From NCBI RefSeq assembly GCF_003001935.1, contig NZ_PVNG01000001.1, forward strand, positions 620,001 to 684,000: 64,000 nucleotides of DNA. The letters are read 5' to 3'. Shown here one piece after another: positions 33,286 to 41,736 of the stretch. The DNA comes from Nonomuraea fuscirosea. GTDB taxonomy: Bacteria; Actinomycetota; Actinomycetes; Streptosporangiales; Streptosporangiaceae. Every line of letters starts with the position of its first letter. Position 1 is the first letter of the stretch. The notes under the pieces are model-generated. The model was not told where the DNA came from. It saw nothing but the letters and a program-made list of their open reading frames with translations, and ran no database searches. A program made the translations under genes and the position numbers.

Positions 33286-34023
33286 TCAGGCCGGGTGCGC
33301 GGATAAGGGGAACGGGCGGCCGGTGTTGAGATCGTCGATCAGCGCGAGGAGGCCGGTGCGGCCGTCGTTGGCCGCCAGCCACCGGCTCACCTGGCAGGCG
33401 GATTTCGCGTACGTCGTCACGTCCTTGGACGCGGCGTTCAGCCACTCGTCGAGGGTCGCGGGCAGCGGCCCCGACGGTGTCACCAGGCAGCGGTCCGCGG
33501 CCGTCTTCGGCGCGAGGTAGCGGGGATCGTCGGCGACCACCACCGCGAGGCCCTCGTCGAACCACTGCGGCACCCCGGCTCCGGACGTGAGCCGGGTGTG
33601 CAGCTCGACGTGGGACATCTCGTGCGCGGCGATCACCGGATCGATGCCCCTGGGGGAGAGCATCACCGACCTGTTGAGCACCGCTATGCCGCGTTCCTTG
33701 CCGCCGCCGATGCGCTCGTAGCAGCGCTCGGTCAGGCAGGCCAGAACGGTCGGGGAGCTTCGCCGGGTGCCGTAGAAGTCGTGGACGAGGCGGCGGGCCT
33801 GCCGGACCGTCTGTCTCACCCGCTCCTGTTGGGCGCCGGACAGGCCGTCCTCGGTGTGGACGGACTCCTCCAGCTCCGTCAGGCCGTAGCAGCCGGGGCA
33901 GAACGTCGAACCCAGGGACGGGTAGGCCAGGGCCACCCCGGCGCCGGCGGCCACCAGCAACGCTGTCAGAATCGCGAGCAGCCGCGCCCACAGCTTGTGC
34001 GACTTCTTCCGCATGGGCTGCAT
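33286..34023 (-). CDS. Membrane-anchored HExxH metallopeptidase-like protein
   Basis: A protein of 245 residues from ATG 34023 (ATG 34014 is possible). A basic N-terminus and a hydrophobic helix, ARLLAILTALLVAAGAGVALA (roughly residues 13-33), anchor it with the rest outside the membrane. The zinc-protease motif is HEMSH (134-138), with PQWFDEGLAVVVAD downstream providing the candidate third ligand, as in gluzincin-like proteins. Four or more cysteines outside the membrane (CPGC, ACLTERC) may form disulfides. Substrate unknown. It is divergent from the DUF1232 gene, with 151 bases between starts. Confidence 0.7.
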   Translation of the reverse strand: MQPMRKKSHKLWARLLAILTALLVAAGAGVALAYPSLGSTFCPGCYGLTELEESVHTEDGLSGAQQERVRQTVRQARRLVHDFYGTRRSSPTVLACLTERCYERIGGGKERGIAVLNRSVMLSPRGIDPVIAAHEMSHVELHTRLTSGAGVPQWFDEGLAVVVADDPRYLAPKTAADRCLVTPSGPLPATLDEWLNAASKDVTTYAKSACQVSRWLAANDGRTGLLALIDDLNTGRPFPLSAHPA

Positions 34024-34174
34024 CTTCCTCGGGGTCTCCTTGGGTGGGGGAGTGGTGGGAACACTCTTTCGTATGGCGGGGCTGGGCGCATCAGCCCACG
34101 GGTTGTCATGCTGGCGGTTGACGAGCGACCCCTGTCTCTGGGGCGTCGAAGCTGCTGTTTGCGCGAGGAGGAAC

Positions 34175-34594
34175 GTGATCGGGACGTGGTGGGAGCTGGT
34201 GATCGGCGCGGCGGTCGCGGTGATCGCGACGTGGGCGGCGCTGGTGGTCGCGCTCGTCGTCGTACGGCCCCGTGGCGGCCTGTTGCGGGAGTCGCTGCGG
34301 CTTCTGCCCGACATGTTGCGGCTCGTCCGGCGGCTGGCCGCCGATCGGGACCTGCCTCGCGGCGTACGGGTCCGGCTGTGGCTGCTGCTGGCCTACCTCG
34401 CCTTTCCGATCGACCTGATCCCGGACTTCATCCCCGTCCTCGGGTACGCCGACGACGCCATCGTGGTCGCCGCGGTGCTGCGGTCGGTGGTGCGGAGGGC
34501 GGGGCCGGCGGTGGTGGAACGTCATTGGCCGGGGAGCGCGGACGGGCTCGCGGCCCTGGTACGGCTCACGGGCCTGCACAAACGCCTCCCGTAG
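34175..34594 (+). CDS. DUF1232 membrane protein
   Basis: A protein of 139 residues from GTG 34175, preceded by GAGGAGGA. There is one N-terminal membrane helix (LVIGAAVAVIATWAALVVALVVV, given as the segment near residues 8-30) and the DUF1232 core YLAFPIDLIPDFIPVLGYADDAIVV, in which the PIDLIPDFIP motif is diagnostic. The family is short membrane proteins of unknown function. No operon partner is seen. Confidence 0.85.
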   Translation: MIGTWWELVIGAAVAVIATWAALVVALVVVRPRGGLLRESLRLLPDMLRLVRRLAADRDLPRGVRVRLWLLLAYLAFPIDLIPDFIPVLGYADDAIVVAAVLRSVVRRAGPAVVERHWPGSADGLAALVRLTGLHKRLP

Positions 34595-34678
34595 CGGCAC
34601 CGGGCGTCCCGGCGGCTCACTCCTCCATGGCTGGGCAAAATGTTGACTTCTGTGGCATTAAGTCGCTGGTGAGGTGAA

Positions 34679-34710
34679 GGAGATCCGTTCGGACGGAGAT
34701 CCGTTCGGAC
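34679..34710. repeat. 16-bp direct repeat upstream of the secreted-protein gene
   Basis: GGAGATCCGTTCGGAC occurs twice without a gap (34679-34694 and 34695-34710), ending 27 bases before the ATG at 34738. It could be a regulator site or a simple duplication. Confidence 0.6.
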
Positions 34711-34737
34711 CCGCGTCCGTCGGAAGGGGATCGCCGC

Positions 34738-35451
34738 ATGAGAGCCGCCGCCACCCATGTCGTCGTCGGAGCCGCGCTCGCCCTCACCCCCATCACCTCA
34801 GCGCGTACGGCGACCGCGAGTGCCACCATGGGCTCGCCGAACACGGTCAGCCCGTCGGCACACCTCGCCGCCCGGACGGGGATGGCGGATCTCGCCGCGT
34901 ATGCCTGGACGGGGAGCGTGACCGCGGGGGTGCTGGCGGAGGGGACGGTCGGGCTCCATGGGCTTGCTCGGCCCGGCTGGACGGTGGGGCTTGTGGGGCT
35001 TGCTCGGCCCGGCGGGACGTGGGGGCTCGTGGGGCTTGCTCGGCCCGCCTGGTCGGAGGGCGTGACCGCTGGGGAGACGGCGGAGGCCGGGCCGGAGGAG
35101 ACGGTGGGGCGCGGTGGGCTTGCTCGACCGGTCTGGATGGCGGGGCTTGGTAGGCTCACTCGCTCTGTCGGAACGGCGAAACTTTCGGGCCTCGCCTGGC
35201 CCGCCTCAGGGGGATACAGCCATGGATCTCCCACCTGCCGCTACGTGTCGGCGACGGACAAATCGGCACCTGTCAGGAAGGGGCCGGGCAAGAAGTACCG
35301 GAAGCGCGCCGAGCTGGCCCCCTCGAAGGAGCCCGTCCGTGCCACCTGCGCCGCCAGGGGACGTGGTCGCGACCACTGGGTACGGCTCAAGGAAGGCGAG
35401 CACGAAGGCCTCTGGGTCTGGCGCGACCGCCTCCACCCCTGGAGCGGCTGA
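34738..35451 (+). CDS. Secreted protein with C-terminal SH3-like domain
   Basis: A protein of 237 residues. The N-terminus MRAAATHVVVGAALALTP looks like a signal peptide ending near SAR-TATA. Residues 50-160 are Gly/Leu/Ala/Arg/Pro-rich with GLARP repeats. The C-terminal 70 residues, from TCRYVSATDKSAPVRKGPG to EGLWVWRDRLHPW, have the bacterial SH3 pattern (a VR-GP-Y motif then W-V), usually a cell-wall or peptide-binding module. The middle is largely repeat-encoded, so the SH3 part is the likely working unit. Ribosome site AAGGGG is well placed. Confidence 0.6.
   Translation: MRAAATHVVVGAALALTPITSARTATASATMGSPNTVSPSAHLAARTGMADLAAYAWTGSVTAGVLAEGTVGLHGLARPGWTVGLVGLARPGGTWGLVGLARPAWSEGVTAGETAEAGPEETVGRGGLARPVWMAGLGRLTRSVGTAKLSGLAWPASGGYSHGSPTCRYVSATDKSAPVRKGPGKKYRKRAELAPSKEPVRATCAARGRGRDHWVRLKEGEHEGLWVWRDRLHPWSG
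34960..35067 (+). repeat. 36-bp tandem repeat, three copies, inside the secreted-protein gene
   Basis: Units start at 34960, 34996 and 35032 and encode 12-residue blocks GLARPGWTVGLV, GLARPGGTWGLV and GLARPAWSEGVT. A further GLARP block appears near 35119. The repeats are in frame. Confidence 0.8.
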
Positions 35452-35784
35452 ACCAGCACGCCCGCCACCACCCGGCGGCTCCTGAGGCGGAGGACGTCAA
35501 TGCGGGAGAGGGCCCCGCGACTGACGCCACCGCCCGGTGAGCGGCGACGGCCGTCAACAGTCCAGAGGCCCCTACGACAGAGCACACTCGAGAGGGCCCC
35601 TACAACGGAGGACGGTCGAGAGGCCCCGCGACGGACGCCACCGCCCGATGAGCTGCGACGGCCGTCAACAGTCCAGAGGCCCACGACGAAGGACGGTCTA
35701 GAGGCTCCCACGACGGACGTCAGCGACGGGAGAAGTCCCTCATGATCGGACATCAGTGACGGAGAGGCCCCTGGCCGCAGGGCG
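35452..35784. other. Non-coding spacer with a 111-bp period duplication
   Basis: No gene is seen in these 333 bases between the secreted-protein gene and the PolX stop. A block of about 71 bases at 35507-35577 recurs at 35618-35688 with few changes; both include CGACGGCCGTCAACAGTCCA. Shorter echoes of GAGGCCCC-ACGAC lie between and after the copies. Confidence 0.75.
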
Positions 35785-37464
35785 TCAGCGGCCGAAGAAG
35801 GCGAGTAGGCGCTCCAGTGGCCAGGTGTTGATCACGTCGTCCGTGGTCAGCCAGGCCCGTTGCGCGATCCCCACCCCGTACCGCTGGTTCGCCAGGTGCG
35901 GGATCGCGTGGGAGTCGCTGTCGATCGAGAACTTCACCCCATGGTGCCTGGCCAGCCGCACCAGGTCGGCGGGCAGGTCGGAGCGGTCGGGGTAGGAGTC
36001 GATCTCCATGGCGGTGCCGGTCCTGGCGGCGGCGCGGAAGACGGCCTCCCAGTCGGCGTCCACCGGCTCGCGCTTGCCGATCTTGCGGGTGGTGGGGTGG
36101 CCGATGATGTCGACGTACGGGTTTTCGCAGGCGGCGATGAAGCGGCGGGTCATCTCGTCGCGCGGCATGCCGAAGTGGGAGTGGACCGAGGCCACGCACA
36201 CGTCGAACTCCCGCAGGATCTCGCCCGGCCAGTCGACCGAGCCGTCGGGGGCGATGTTGAGCTCGCTGCCGTGCAGCAGGCGCATGCCGGGATAGCGCGC
36301 CTGCAGCTCGGCCACCCTGGCCCGCTGCTCCAGCGCCTTGTCCAGGGTCATCCGCTGCATGGCCAGGTCGGGAGCGTGGTCGGTGACCGCGTAGTAGGAG
36401 TAGCCGCGGGCGTGACCGGCGGCGACCATGTCCTCCAGTGTGGCGATGCCGTCGGTCAGGTCGGTGTGGGTGTGCAGGTCGCCCTTGAGGTCGGCCAGCT
36501 CCACCAGCACGGGCAGCTCGCCGGCCAGCGCCGCCTTGACCTCGCCGCCGTCCTCGCGCATCGGCGGCGGCACGAACCGCATGCCGAGCGCCTCGTAGAT
36601 GTCCTCCTCGGACTCGGCGGCGATCACCCGGTCGCCCTCGAAGAGCCCGTACTCGGACAGTTTCCAGCCCTTCTTGACCGCCATCTCCCTGATGGCGACG
36701 TTGTGCTCCTTGGAGCCGGTGAAGTACTGCATGGCCGCGCCCCACGAACCGGCGGGCACCACGCGCAGGTCGACCTGGATGCCGGACGTGGTGCGGATCG
36801 AGGTCTTCTTGTCGCCGGAGGCGATGACCTCGGCGACGTAGGGCTGGGCGCGGAAGTCGTCCATGATGGACTCGGGCGCCACGGCGAGGATGTCGATGTC
36901 GCCGATGGTGTCCTTCATCCGCCGCAGCGAGCCCGCGTACGCGATGCGCTCGGCCTTCAGCGACCCCATCACCTGCTCGGCCAGCGACATGGCGACGCCG
37001 ATGTGCACCCGGCGCCCCGACTGCTCCAGCTGCTCGATGCCCTTGAGCAGGTTGGCCAGGGTCTTCGGGCCGAGGCCCTTGACCCCGTCGAGGCGGCCGG
37101 AGGTGATCGCCTCGCTCAGCGCCGCGGACGAGTCGATGCCGTAGTCCTCGAACAGCATGATGGCCGTCTTGGGGCCGAGCGAGGGCACCCTGGTAAGCCG
37201 CCGCACCCCGTCGGGCACGCGGCCGCGCAGGTCGTCGAGCTGGCGGAAGCTCCCGCGCTGCAGGAACTCCTCCATCTTCTTGGCGATCGCCTCGCCCACC
37301 CCTGGGACGCCGCGTACGTCGACGACCGAGATGTCGTCGGGGAACCCGGCGATCGCCTTGGCCGCCTTCTGGTAGCTCCGCACCCGGAAGGCGTCGCCGC
37401 CGCAGAGCGCGAACAGCTCCGCGTATTCCTGCAGCGCCGCCGCCGCCTCCTCATTTGCCCGCAT
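35785..37464 (-). CDS. polX: DNA polymerase X family protein with PHP domain (PolX)
   Basis: A protein of 559 residues, near the family's usual 570. Helix-hairpin-helix elements VPGVGEAIAKKM, VPSLGPKTAIML and VKGLGPKTLANLL come first, then the polymerase-beta palm with GDIDIL (catalytic D189 and D191), then a C-terminal PHP nuclease domain with GDLHTHTDLTDG, HGSELNI, HSHFGMP and DSDSHA. Such enzymes fill gaps and process ends in base excision repair. ATG 37464 is preferred; TTG 37494 with AGGGA upstream is possible. A stand-alone gene. Confidence 0.95.
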   Translation of the reverse strand: MRANEEAAAALQEYAELFALCGGDAFRVRSYQKAAKAIAGFPDDISVVDVRGVPGVGEAIAKKMEEFLQRGSFRQLDDLRGRVPDGVRRLTRVPSLGPKTAIMLFEDYGIDSSAALSEAITSGRLDGVKGLGPKTLANLLKGIEQLEQSGRRVHIGVAMSLAEQVMGSLKAERIAYAGSLRRMKDTIGDIDILAVAPESIMDDFRAQPYVAEVIASGDKKTSIRTTSGIQVDLRVVPAGSWGAAMQYFTGSKEHNVAIREMAVKKGWKLSEYGLFEGDRVIAAESEEDIYEALGMRFVPPPMREDGGEVKAALAGELPVLVELADLKGDLHTHTDLTDGIATLEDMVAAGHARGYSYYAVTDHAPDLAMQRMTLDKALEQRARVAELQARYPGMRLLHGSELNIAPDGSVDWPGEILREFDVCVASVHSHFGMPRDEMTRRFIAACENPYVDIIGHPTTRKIGKREPVDADWEAVFRAAARTGTAMEIDSYPDRSDLPADLVRLARHHGVKFSIDSDSHAIPHLANQRYGVGIAQRAWLTTDDVINTWPLERLLAFFGR

Positions 37465-37515
37465 GACCCATACCTTAGGGTCCCGGTCCGACAAATAGTC
37501 CCTGACGGGCCCGGG

Positions 37516-38487
37516 TCAGAAGCGCACCTCGCGGGCCCGGTACGGCGCCTCCAGGAAGGAGATCTCCTCCTGCGACAGCGACACGGAGACGGCCGCCACC
37601 GCGTCGTCCACGTGCCGTTCCTTCGTGGCCCCCACGATCGGCGCCGTGATGCCGGGCCGCCCCAGCACCCAGGCCAGTGCGATCTGGGCGGCGGGCAGGT
37701 CCCGGCCGGCGGCCACCTCGGCGACGCGGTCCACGATCTGCTTGTCGTTCTCCGGGTCGTACAGGTAGTCGATGCGCCCGTCCGACCCCGTCCTGACCGT
37801 CGTGGCGGAGGAGCTGCCCGCCCTGGCGAGCACGCCGCGCGCCAGCGGGCTCCACGGGATCACGCCCACGCCCTGGTCGGCGCAGAGGGGCAGCATCTCG
37901 CGCTCCTCCTCGCGGTAGAGCAGGTTGTAGTGGGGCTGCATCGAGACGAATCTGGTCCAGCCGTTGACCTGGGCCACGTGCTGCGCCTTGGCGAACTGCC
38001 AGCCCCACATGCTCGAAGCGCCCAGGTAGCGGGCCTTGCCGGCCCTGACCACGTCGTGCAGCGCCTCCATGGTCTCCTCGATGGGCGTGTCGTCGTCCCA
38101 GCGGTGGATCTGGTAGAGGTCCACGTAGTCGGTGCCCAGCCGCTCGAGCGAGGCGTCGATGGCCGCGTGGATGTGCTTGCGCGACAGCCCCCGGTCGTTG
38201 GCGCCCCGGCCCATCGGGAAGTACACCTTGGTGGCCAGCACGTAGTCCTCGCGGCGCGGGAAGATCGCGCGCAACACCTCGCCGGTCACGACCTCGCTCG
38301 CGCCCGCGCTGTAGACGTCGGCGGTGTCGAAGAACGTCACGCCGGCCTCGGCCGCCCTGCGGACGAGGGGCTCGGCGTCCTGCCGGGGCAGCGCCCAGTC
38401 CTGTTTCGCGGGGTCGCCGTAGCTCATCATGCCGAGGCAGATCCGCGAGACCTTCAAACCTGTGTCACCGAGTCGCGTGTCATCCAT
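37516..38487 (-). CDS. Aldo/keto reductase
   Basis: A protein of 323 residues with the AKR tetrad in place: FFDTADVYSAG (Asp, Tyr), ATKVYFPMG (Lys), DLYQIHRWD (His). IVGATKERHVDDAV is the cofactor-phosphate loop. It resembles the YghZ/KCNAB-type branch by the DDTPIEETMEAL helix. AAGGTG precedes the ATG. It ends 51 bases before the polX start and could form one transcript with polX, without a functional link. Confidence 0.88.
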   Translation of the reverse strand: MDDTRLGDTGLKVSRICLGMMSYGDPAKQDWALPRQDAEPLVRRAAEAGVTFFDTADVYSAGASEVVTGEVLRAIFPRREDYVLATKVYFPMGRGANDRGLSRKHIHAAIDASLERLGTDYVDLYQIHRWDDDTPIEETMEALHDVVRAGKARYLGASSMWGWQFAKAQHVAQVNGWTRFVSMQPHYNLLYREEEREMLPLCADQGVGVIPWSPLARGVLARAGSSSATTVRTGSDGRIDYLYDPENDKQIVDRVAEVAAGRDLPAAQIALAWVLGRPGITAPIVGATKERHVDDAVAAVSVSLSQEEISFLEAPYRAREVRF

Positions 38488-38555
38488 GGTGCACACCTTA
38501 TGAGGATGAATCCGGCGGCTGGCCGGGGGCGTCCGCACGGGAGATGCTGGCGACC

Positions 38556-39044
38556 ATGAAGCCCCGCGTGCGGCCCCTTCCCCAAGGGGAATGGGACGAC
38601 TTCACGAAGTCCAGCCCGTACAACGTGTTCGCCACCCTGGCCAGGCACCCGCTCCTGTACGAAGCCTGGCGGCGCTTCGACGCCGCCCTCCAGGACGGCA
38701 CGCTGCCGGCCCGCGACCGCGCGCTGGCCACCCTGCGCACGGCGCACCACTCCGGCAGCGCGTACGAGTGGGCCCGCCAGGCCAGGCGGGCCCGCGAGAA
38801 GGGCCTGCCGGCCCAGGAGATCGAGCTGGTACGCGCGCCCGACGCGCTGTGGTCGGTCGAGGACCAGCTCGTGCTCCAGGTGGCCGACGACCTGCACTAC
38901 GCAGGCGACCTGACCGACGCGACGTGGGCGGCGCTGTGCGACCGCTACGACGAGGCGGGCCGGATCGAGCTGGTGCTGCTGGTGGCCCACCACGCCGCAC
39001 TGGCGCTGGTGGTCAGGACGCTCCGGGTGCGGACCGAGGAGTGA
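38556..39044 (+). CDS. Carboxymuconolactone decarboxylase-family protein
   Basis: A protein of 162 residues from ATG 38556 (ATG 38544 adds four residues). The pattern [19 protein letters not shown], then [26 protein letters not shown], is that of actinobacterial CMD/AhpD-fold proteins. The redox CxxC of AhpD is absent and His/Tyr/Trp residues fill the active-site helix, so alkyl-hydroperoxidase activity is unlikely. Function unknown. Its 3' end overlaps the convergent dehydrogenase gene by 32 bases. Confidence 0.8.
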   Translation: MKPRVRPLPQGEWDDFTKSSPYNVFATLARHPLLYEAWRRFDAALQDGTLPARDRALATLRTAHHSGSAYEWARQARRAREKGLPAQEIELVRAPDALWSVEDQLVLQVADDLHYAGDLTDATWAALCDRYDEAGRIELVLLVAHHAALALVVRTLRVRTEE

Positions 39045-40059
39045 TCATCGTGACGCCCGGCACCGAGCCGATCGAGGCCAGGGCCTTGCCGGCGTCGGCG
39101 AGCCCGATCGTGCGGGTGACGAGCTGGTCGGGGTGGAGGATGCCGGCTCTGATCAGCTCCAGCATCGGCGGGTAGGCGTGCGCGGCCATGCCGTGGCTGC
39201 CCAGCAGCCGCAGCTCGTGGCCGATCACTCGTTCCATCGGCACCGGTGTCGCGCCGCCGGGCAGCAGCCCGACCTGTACGTGCCGGCCCCGGCGGCGCAG
39301 GCTCTCGACGGAGGCCGCGCAGGTCTGCGGGCTGCCCAGCGCGTCGATCGACACGTGGGCACCGCCCCTGGTCAGCTCTCTGACCTGGGCGGCGGCGTCG
39401 CCGGCCGAGCCGTTGACGAAGTGGGTGGCGCCGGCCAGCTCGGCCAGGTGGAGCGCGTCGGTGCTGATGTCGACCGCGACCACCCGCGCGCCGGCCGCCG
39501 TGGCGATCATGACCGCCGACAGGCCCACGCCGCCGCAGCCGTGCACGGCCACCCATTCGCCGGGCCGCACCTCGCCCACCTGCGCCACGGCGCGGAAGGC
39601 GGTGGCGAAGCGGCAGCCGAGCCCGGCGGCGGTGGCGTACGCCATGTCCTCGGGGACGGCGATCAGGTTGACGTCGGCGTGGTCGATGGCGACGTACTCG
39701 GCGAAGGAGCCCCAGTGGGTGAAGCCGGGCTGCGTCTGCCGCTCGCACACCTGCTGCTCGCCGGTAGCGCAGGAGGCACAGGTGCCGCAGGCGCAGATGA
39801 ACGGCACCGTCACGCGCGCCCCCGGCAGCCACCCGCGCACGTCGGAGCCGACCGCCTCGACCACGCCGGCCAGCTCGTGCCCGGGAACGTGCGGCAGGAC
39901 CTTGATGTCGGAGTCGTGGCCCTGCCAGCCGTGCCAGTCGGAGCGGCACAAACCGGTCGCCTCGACTCTGATCACCGCCCCGTGCGCGGACGGGGAAGGG
40001 TCGGGCAGCTCGCGCACGTCGAGCTCTCCACCGAAGATGTCAAAGGCAACCGCTCGCAT
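39013..40059 (-). CDS. Zinc-dependent alcohol dehydrogenase
   Basis: A protein of 348 residues of the medium-chain dehydrogenase family. Catalytic zinc ligands are in [12 protein letters not shown] and [13 protein letters not shown]; the structural zinc lobe is [17 protein letters not shown]; the NAD(P) site is [17 protein letters not shown]. It starts one base after the stop of an XRE regulator on the same strand and is probably co-transcribed and controlled by it. The substrate is unknown. Confidence 0.92.
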   Translation of the reverse strand: MRAVAFDIFGGELDVRELPDPSPSAHGAVIRVEATGLCRSDWHGWQGHDSDIKVLPHVPGHELAGVVEAVGSDVRGWLPGARVTVPFICACGTCASCATGEQQVCERQTQPGFTHWGSFAEYVAIDHADVNLIAVPEDMAYATAAGLGCRFATAFRAVAQVGEVRPGEWVAVHGCGGVGLSAVMIATAAGARVVAVDISTDALHLAELAGATHFVNGSAGDAAAQVRELTRGGAHVSIDALGSPQTCAASVESLRRRGRHVQVGLLPGGATPVPMERVIGHELRLLGSHGMAAHAYPPMLELIRAGILHPDQLVTRTIGLADAGKALASIGSVPGVTMITPRSAPGAS

Positions 40060-40060
40060 C

Positions 40061-40891
40061 TCATGAGCTTAGAGTCAATTGCCGCAGCTCGCGCAAGGCC
40101 CGGTGCGACGGCGAGCCGGGTTCGGTGGTGTAGAGCACCAGGCGCAGGTCGTCGCGGTCGGGCACCGGCATGACCTGGCAGATCGTGTCGATGACGCCGA
40201 CCGCCGGATGGACGACCTGCTTGCGCTGCTCGCGGCGGATCTCCACGTCGTGCTGGGCCCACAGCTCGGCGAACGCGGGGCTGAGCGCGAGCATCTCGGC
40301 CACGAGCGCCTGGAGGGCGCGGTCGTCCGGGTAGCGGCCGGCGGAGACGCGCAGGTCGGCGACCGAGGCGCGGGCGAAGCGGCCCTTCTCCTCGTCGCTC
40401 AGGTGCTCGGCGATCTGGGGCGACAGGAAGACCCAGCGGATCACGTTGAGCCGCTCGGGCGGCAGGGTGCTCAGCCCGCCCATGAGGGCGTCGGCCATGG
40501 GGTTCCAGGCGCGCAGGTCGCCGCGGGCGTTCACGACATACGCGGGCACCTCCTCCAGGAACGTGATCAGGTGCAGCAGGCTCGCCGGCACGTCCTCCCT
40601 GATGCGCGGAGGGTCGAGGGGCTGGCCCGCCAGGTGGAACAGGTGCGTGCGTTCGTCCTGGGTCAGCAGCAGCGCCCTGGCCAGCGCGCCGAGCACCTGC
40701 CGTGACGGGTGCGGCCCTCTGCCCTGCTCCAGGCGGATGTAGTAGTCGATCGACATGCCCGCGAGCTGCGCGACCTCCTGCCGGCGCAGACCGGGCGTGC
40801 GGCGGCGGCCCCCGCCCGGCAGGCCCACCTCGGCGGGGGTGACGCGGGCGCGCCGGGCGCGCAGGAACTCGGCCAGTTCGTCGCGGTTCAT
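40061..40891 (-). CDS. XRE-family regulator with MmyB-like ligand domain
   Basis: A protein of 276 residues. The N-terminal HTH spans [27 protein letters not shown], and the C-terminal PAS-like MmyB domain begins near [21 protein letters not shown]. These regulators typically control an adjacent oxidoreductase gene; here an SDR lies divergent (40994) and an alcohol dehydrogenase follows on the same strand. GGAGGATG precedes the ATG. Confidence 0.9.
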   Translation of the reverse strand: MNRDELAEFLRARRARVTPAEVGLPGGGRRRTPGLRRQEVAQLAGMSIDYYIRLEQGRGPHPSRQVLGALARALLLTQDERTHLFHLAGQPLDPPRIREDVPASLLHLITFLEEVPAYVVNARGDLRAWNPMADALMGGLSTLPPERLNVIRWVFLSPQIAEHLSDEEKGRFARASVADLRVSAGRYPDDRALQALVAEMLALSPAFAELWAQHDVEIRREQRKQVVHPAVGVIDTICQVMPVPDRDDLRLVLYTTEPGSPSHRALRELRQLTLSS

Positions 40892-40993
40892 CCCCCCATC
40901 CTCCGTGGTGGGACGTCCGCGTGGGTGGCATCGTTGGTACCAGCCTTCCCAGGTCTCTCCCGGCGCCGGCTTGACCTGGGCGAACGTGGACAC

Positions 40994-41704
40994 ATGACGA
41001 AGATCGCCCTCATCACGGGTGCCAACAAGGGAATCGGCTACGAGATCGCGCGGCTGCTGGCCGGGCGGGGCGTCACCGCGATCGTGGCGGCGCGCGACGA
41101 GGAACGCGGGCGGGCCGCGGCCGGGCGGCTCGGGCTGCCGTTCGTCCGGCTCGACGTGACCGACGAGGCGAGCGTGGCCGCCGCCGCGAAATGGGTGGAG
41201 GCCGAGTACGGCCGGCTCGACATCCTGGTCAACAACGCCGGGATCAGCGGCGGGATGACCGCGCTCCAGCCCAGCGCCCTCACGGCCGCGCAGGTCAGGG
41301 AGGTCTACGAGACGAACGTGTTCGGCGTCGTCACCGTGACCAACGCCATGCTGCCGCTGCTGCGCGAGTCGGCGTCCGGCCGGATCGTGAACCTGTCGAG
41401 CGAGCTCGGCTCGCTGGGCATGGCGCTGGACCCGGCCTCTCCCTTCCGGCCGTTCAACCACCTGCCCTACAACTCCTCCAAGACCGCGCTCAACATGATC
41501 ACCCTCTGCTACGCCAAGGAGCTGGAGGACACCCCGATCAAGGTGAACGCCGTCAGCCCCGGTTACTGCGCCACCGACCTGAACGAGAACATGGGCCTGC
41601 GCACGCCGGAACAGGGTGCGGCGGTCGCCGTACGGCTCGCGACCATCGGTGCGGACGGACCCACCGGGGCCTACGTGGACGATGCCGGTGTGATCGCCTG
41701 GTGA
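40994..41704 (+). CDS. Short-chain dehydrogenase/reductase
   Basis: A protein of 236 residues, classical SDR. The cofactor motif is TGANKGIG, then NNAG, the catalytic Ser in NLSSELG and the YNSSK of the Tyr-Lys pair. PGYCATDLNENMG closes the substrate loop. It resembles carbonyl-reductase-like SDRs. Divergent from the XRE regulator with about 100 bases between starts, so likely its target. Confidence 0.92.
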   Translation: MTKIALITGANKGIGYEIARLLAGRGVTAIVAARDEERGRAAAGRLGLPFVRLDVTDEASVAAAAKWVEAEYGRLDILVNNAGISGGMTALQPSALTAAQVREVYETNVFGVVTVTNAMLPLLRESASGRIVNLSSELGSLGMALDPASPFRPFNHLPYNSSKTALNMITLCYAKELEDTPIKVNAVSPGYCATDLNENMGLRTPEQGAAVAVRLATIGADGPTGAYVDDAGVIAW

Positions 41705-41736
41705 TGTGTCAAGAACGGGAAAAAGGACAGTAGGGG

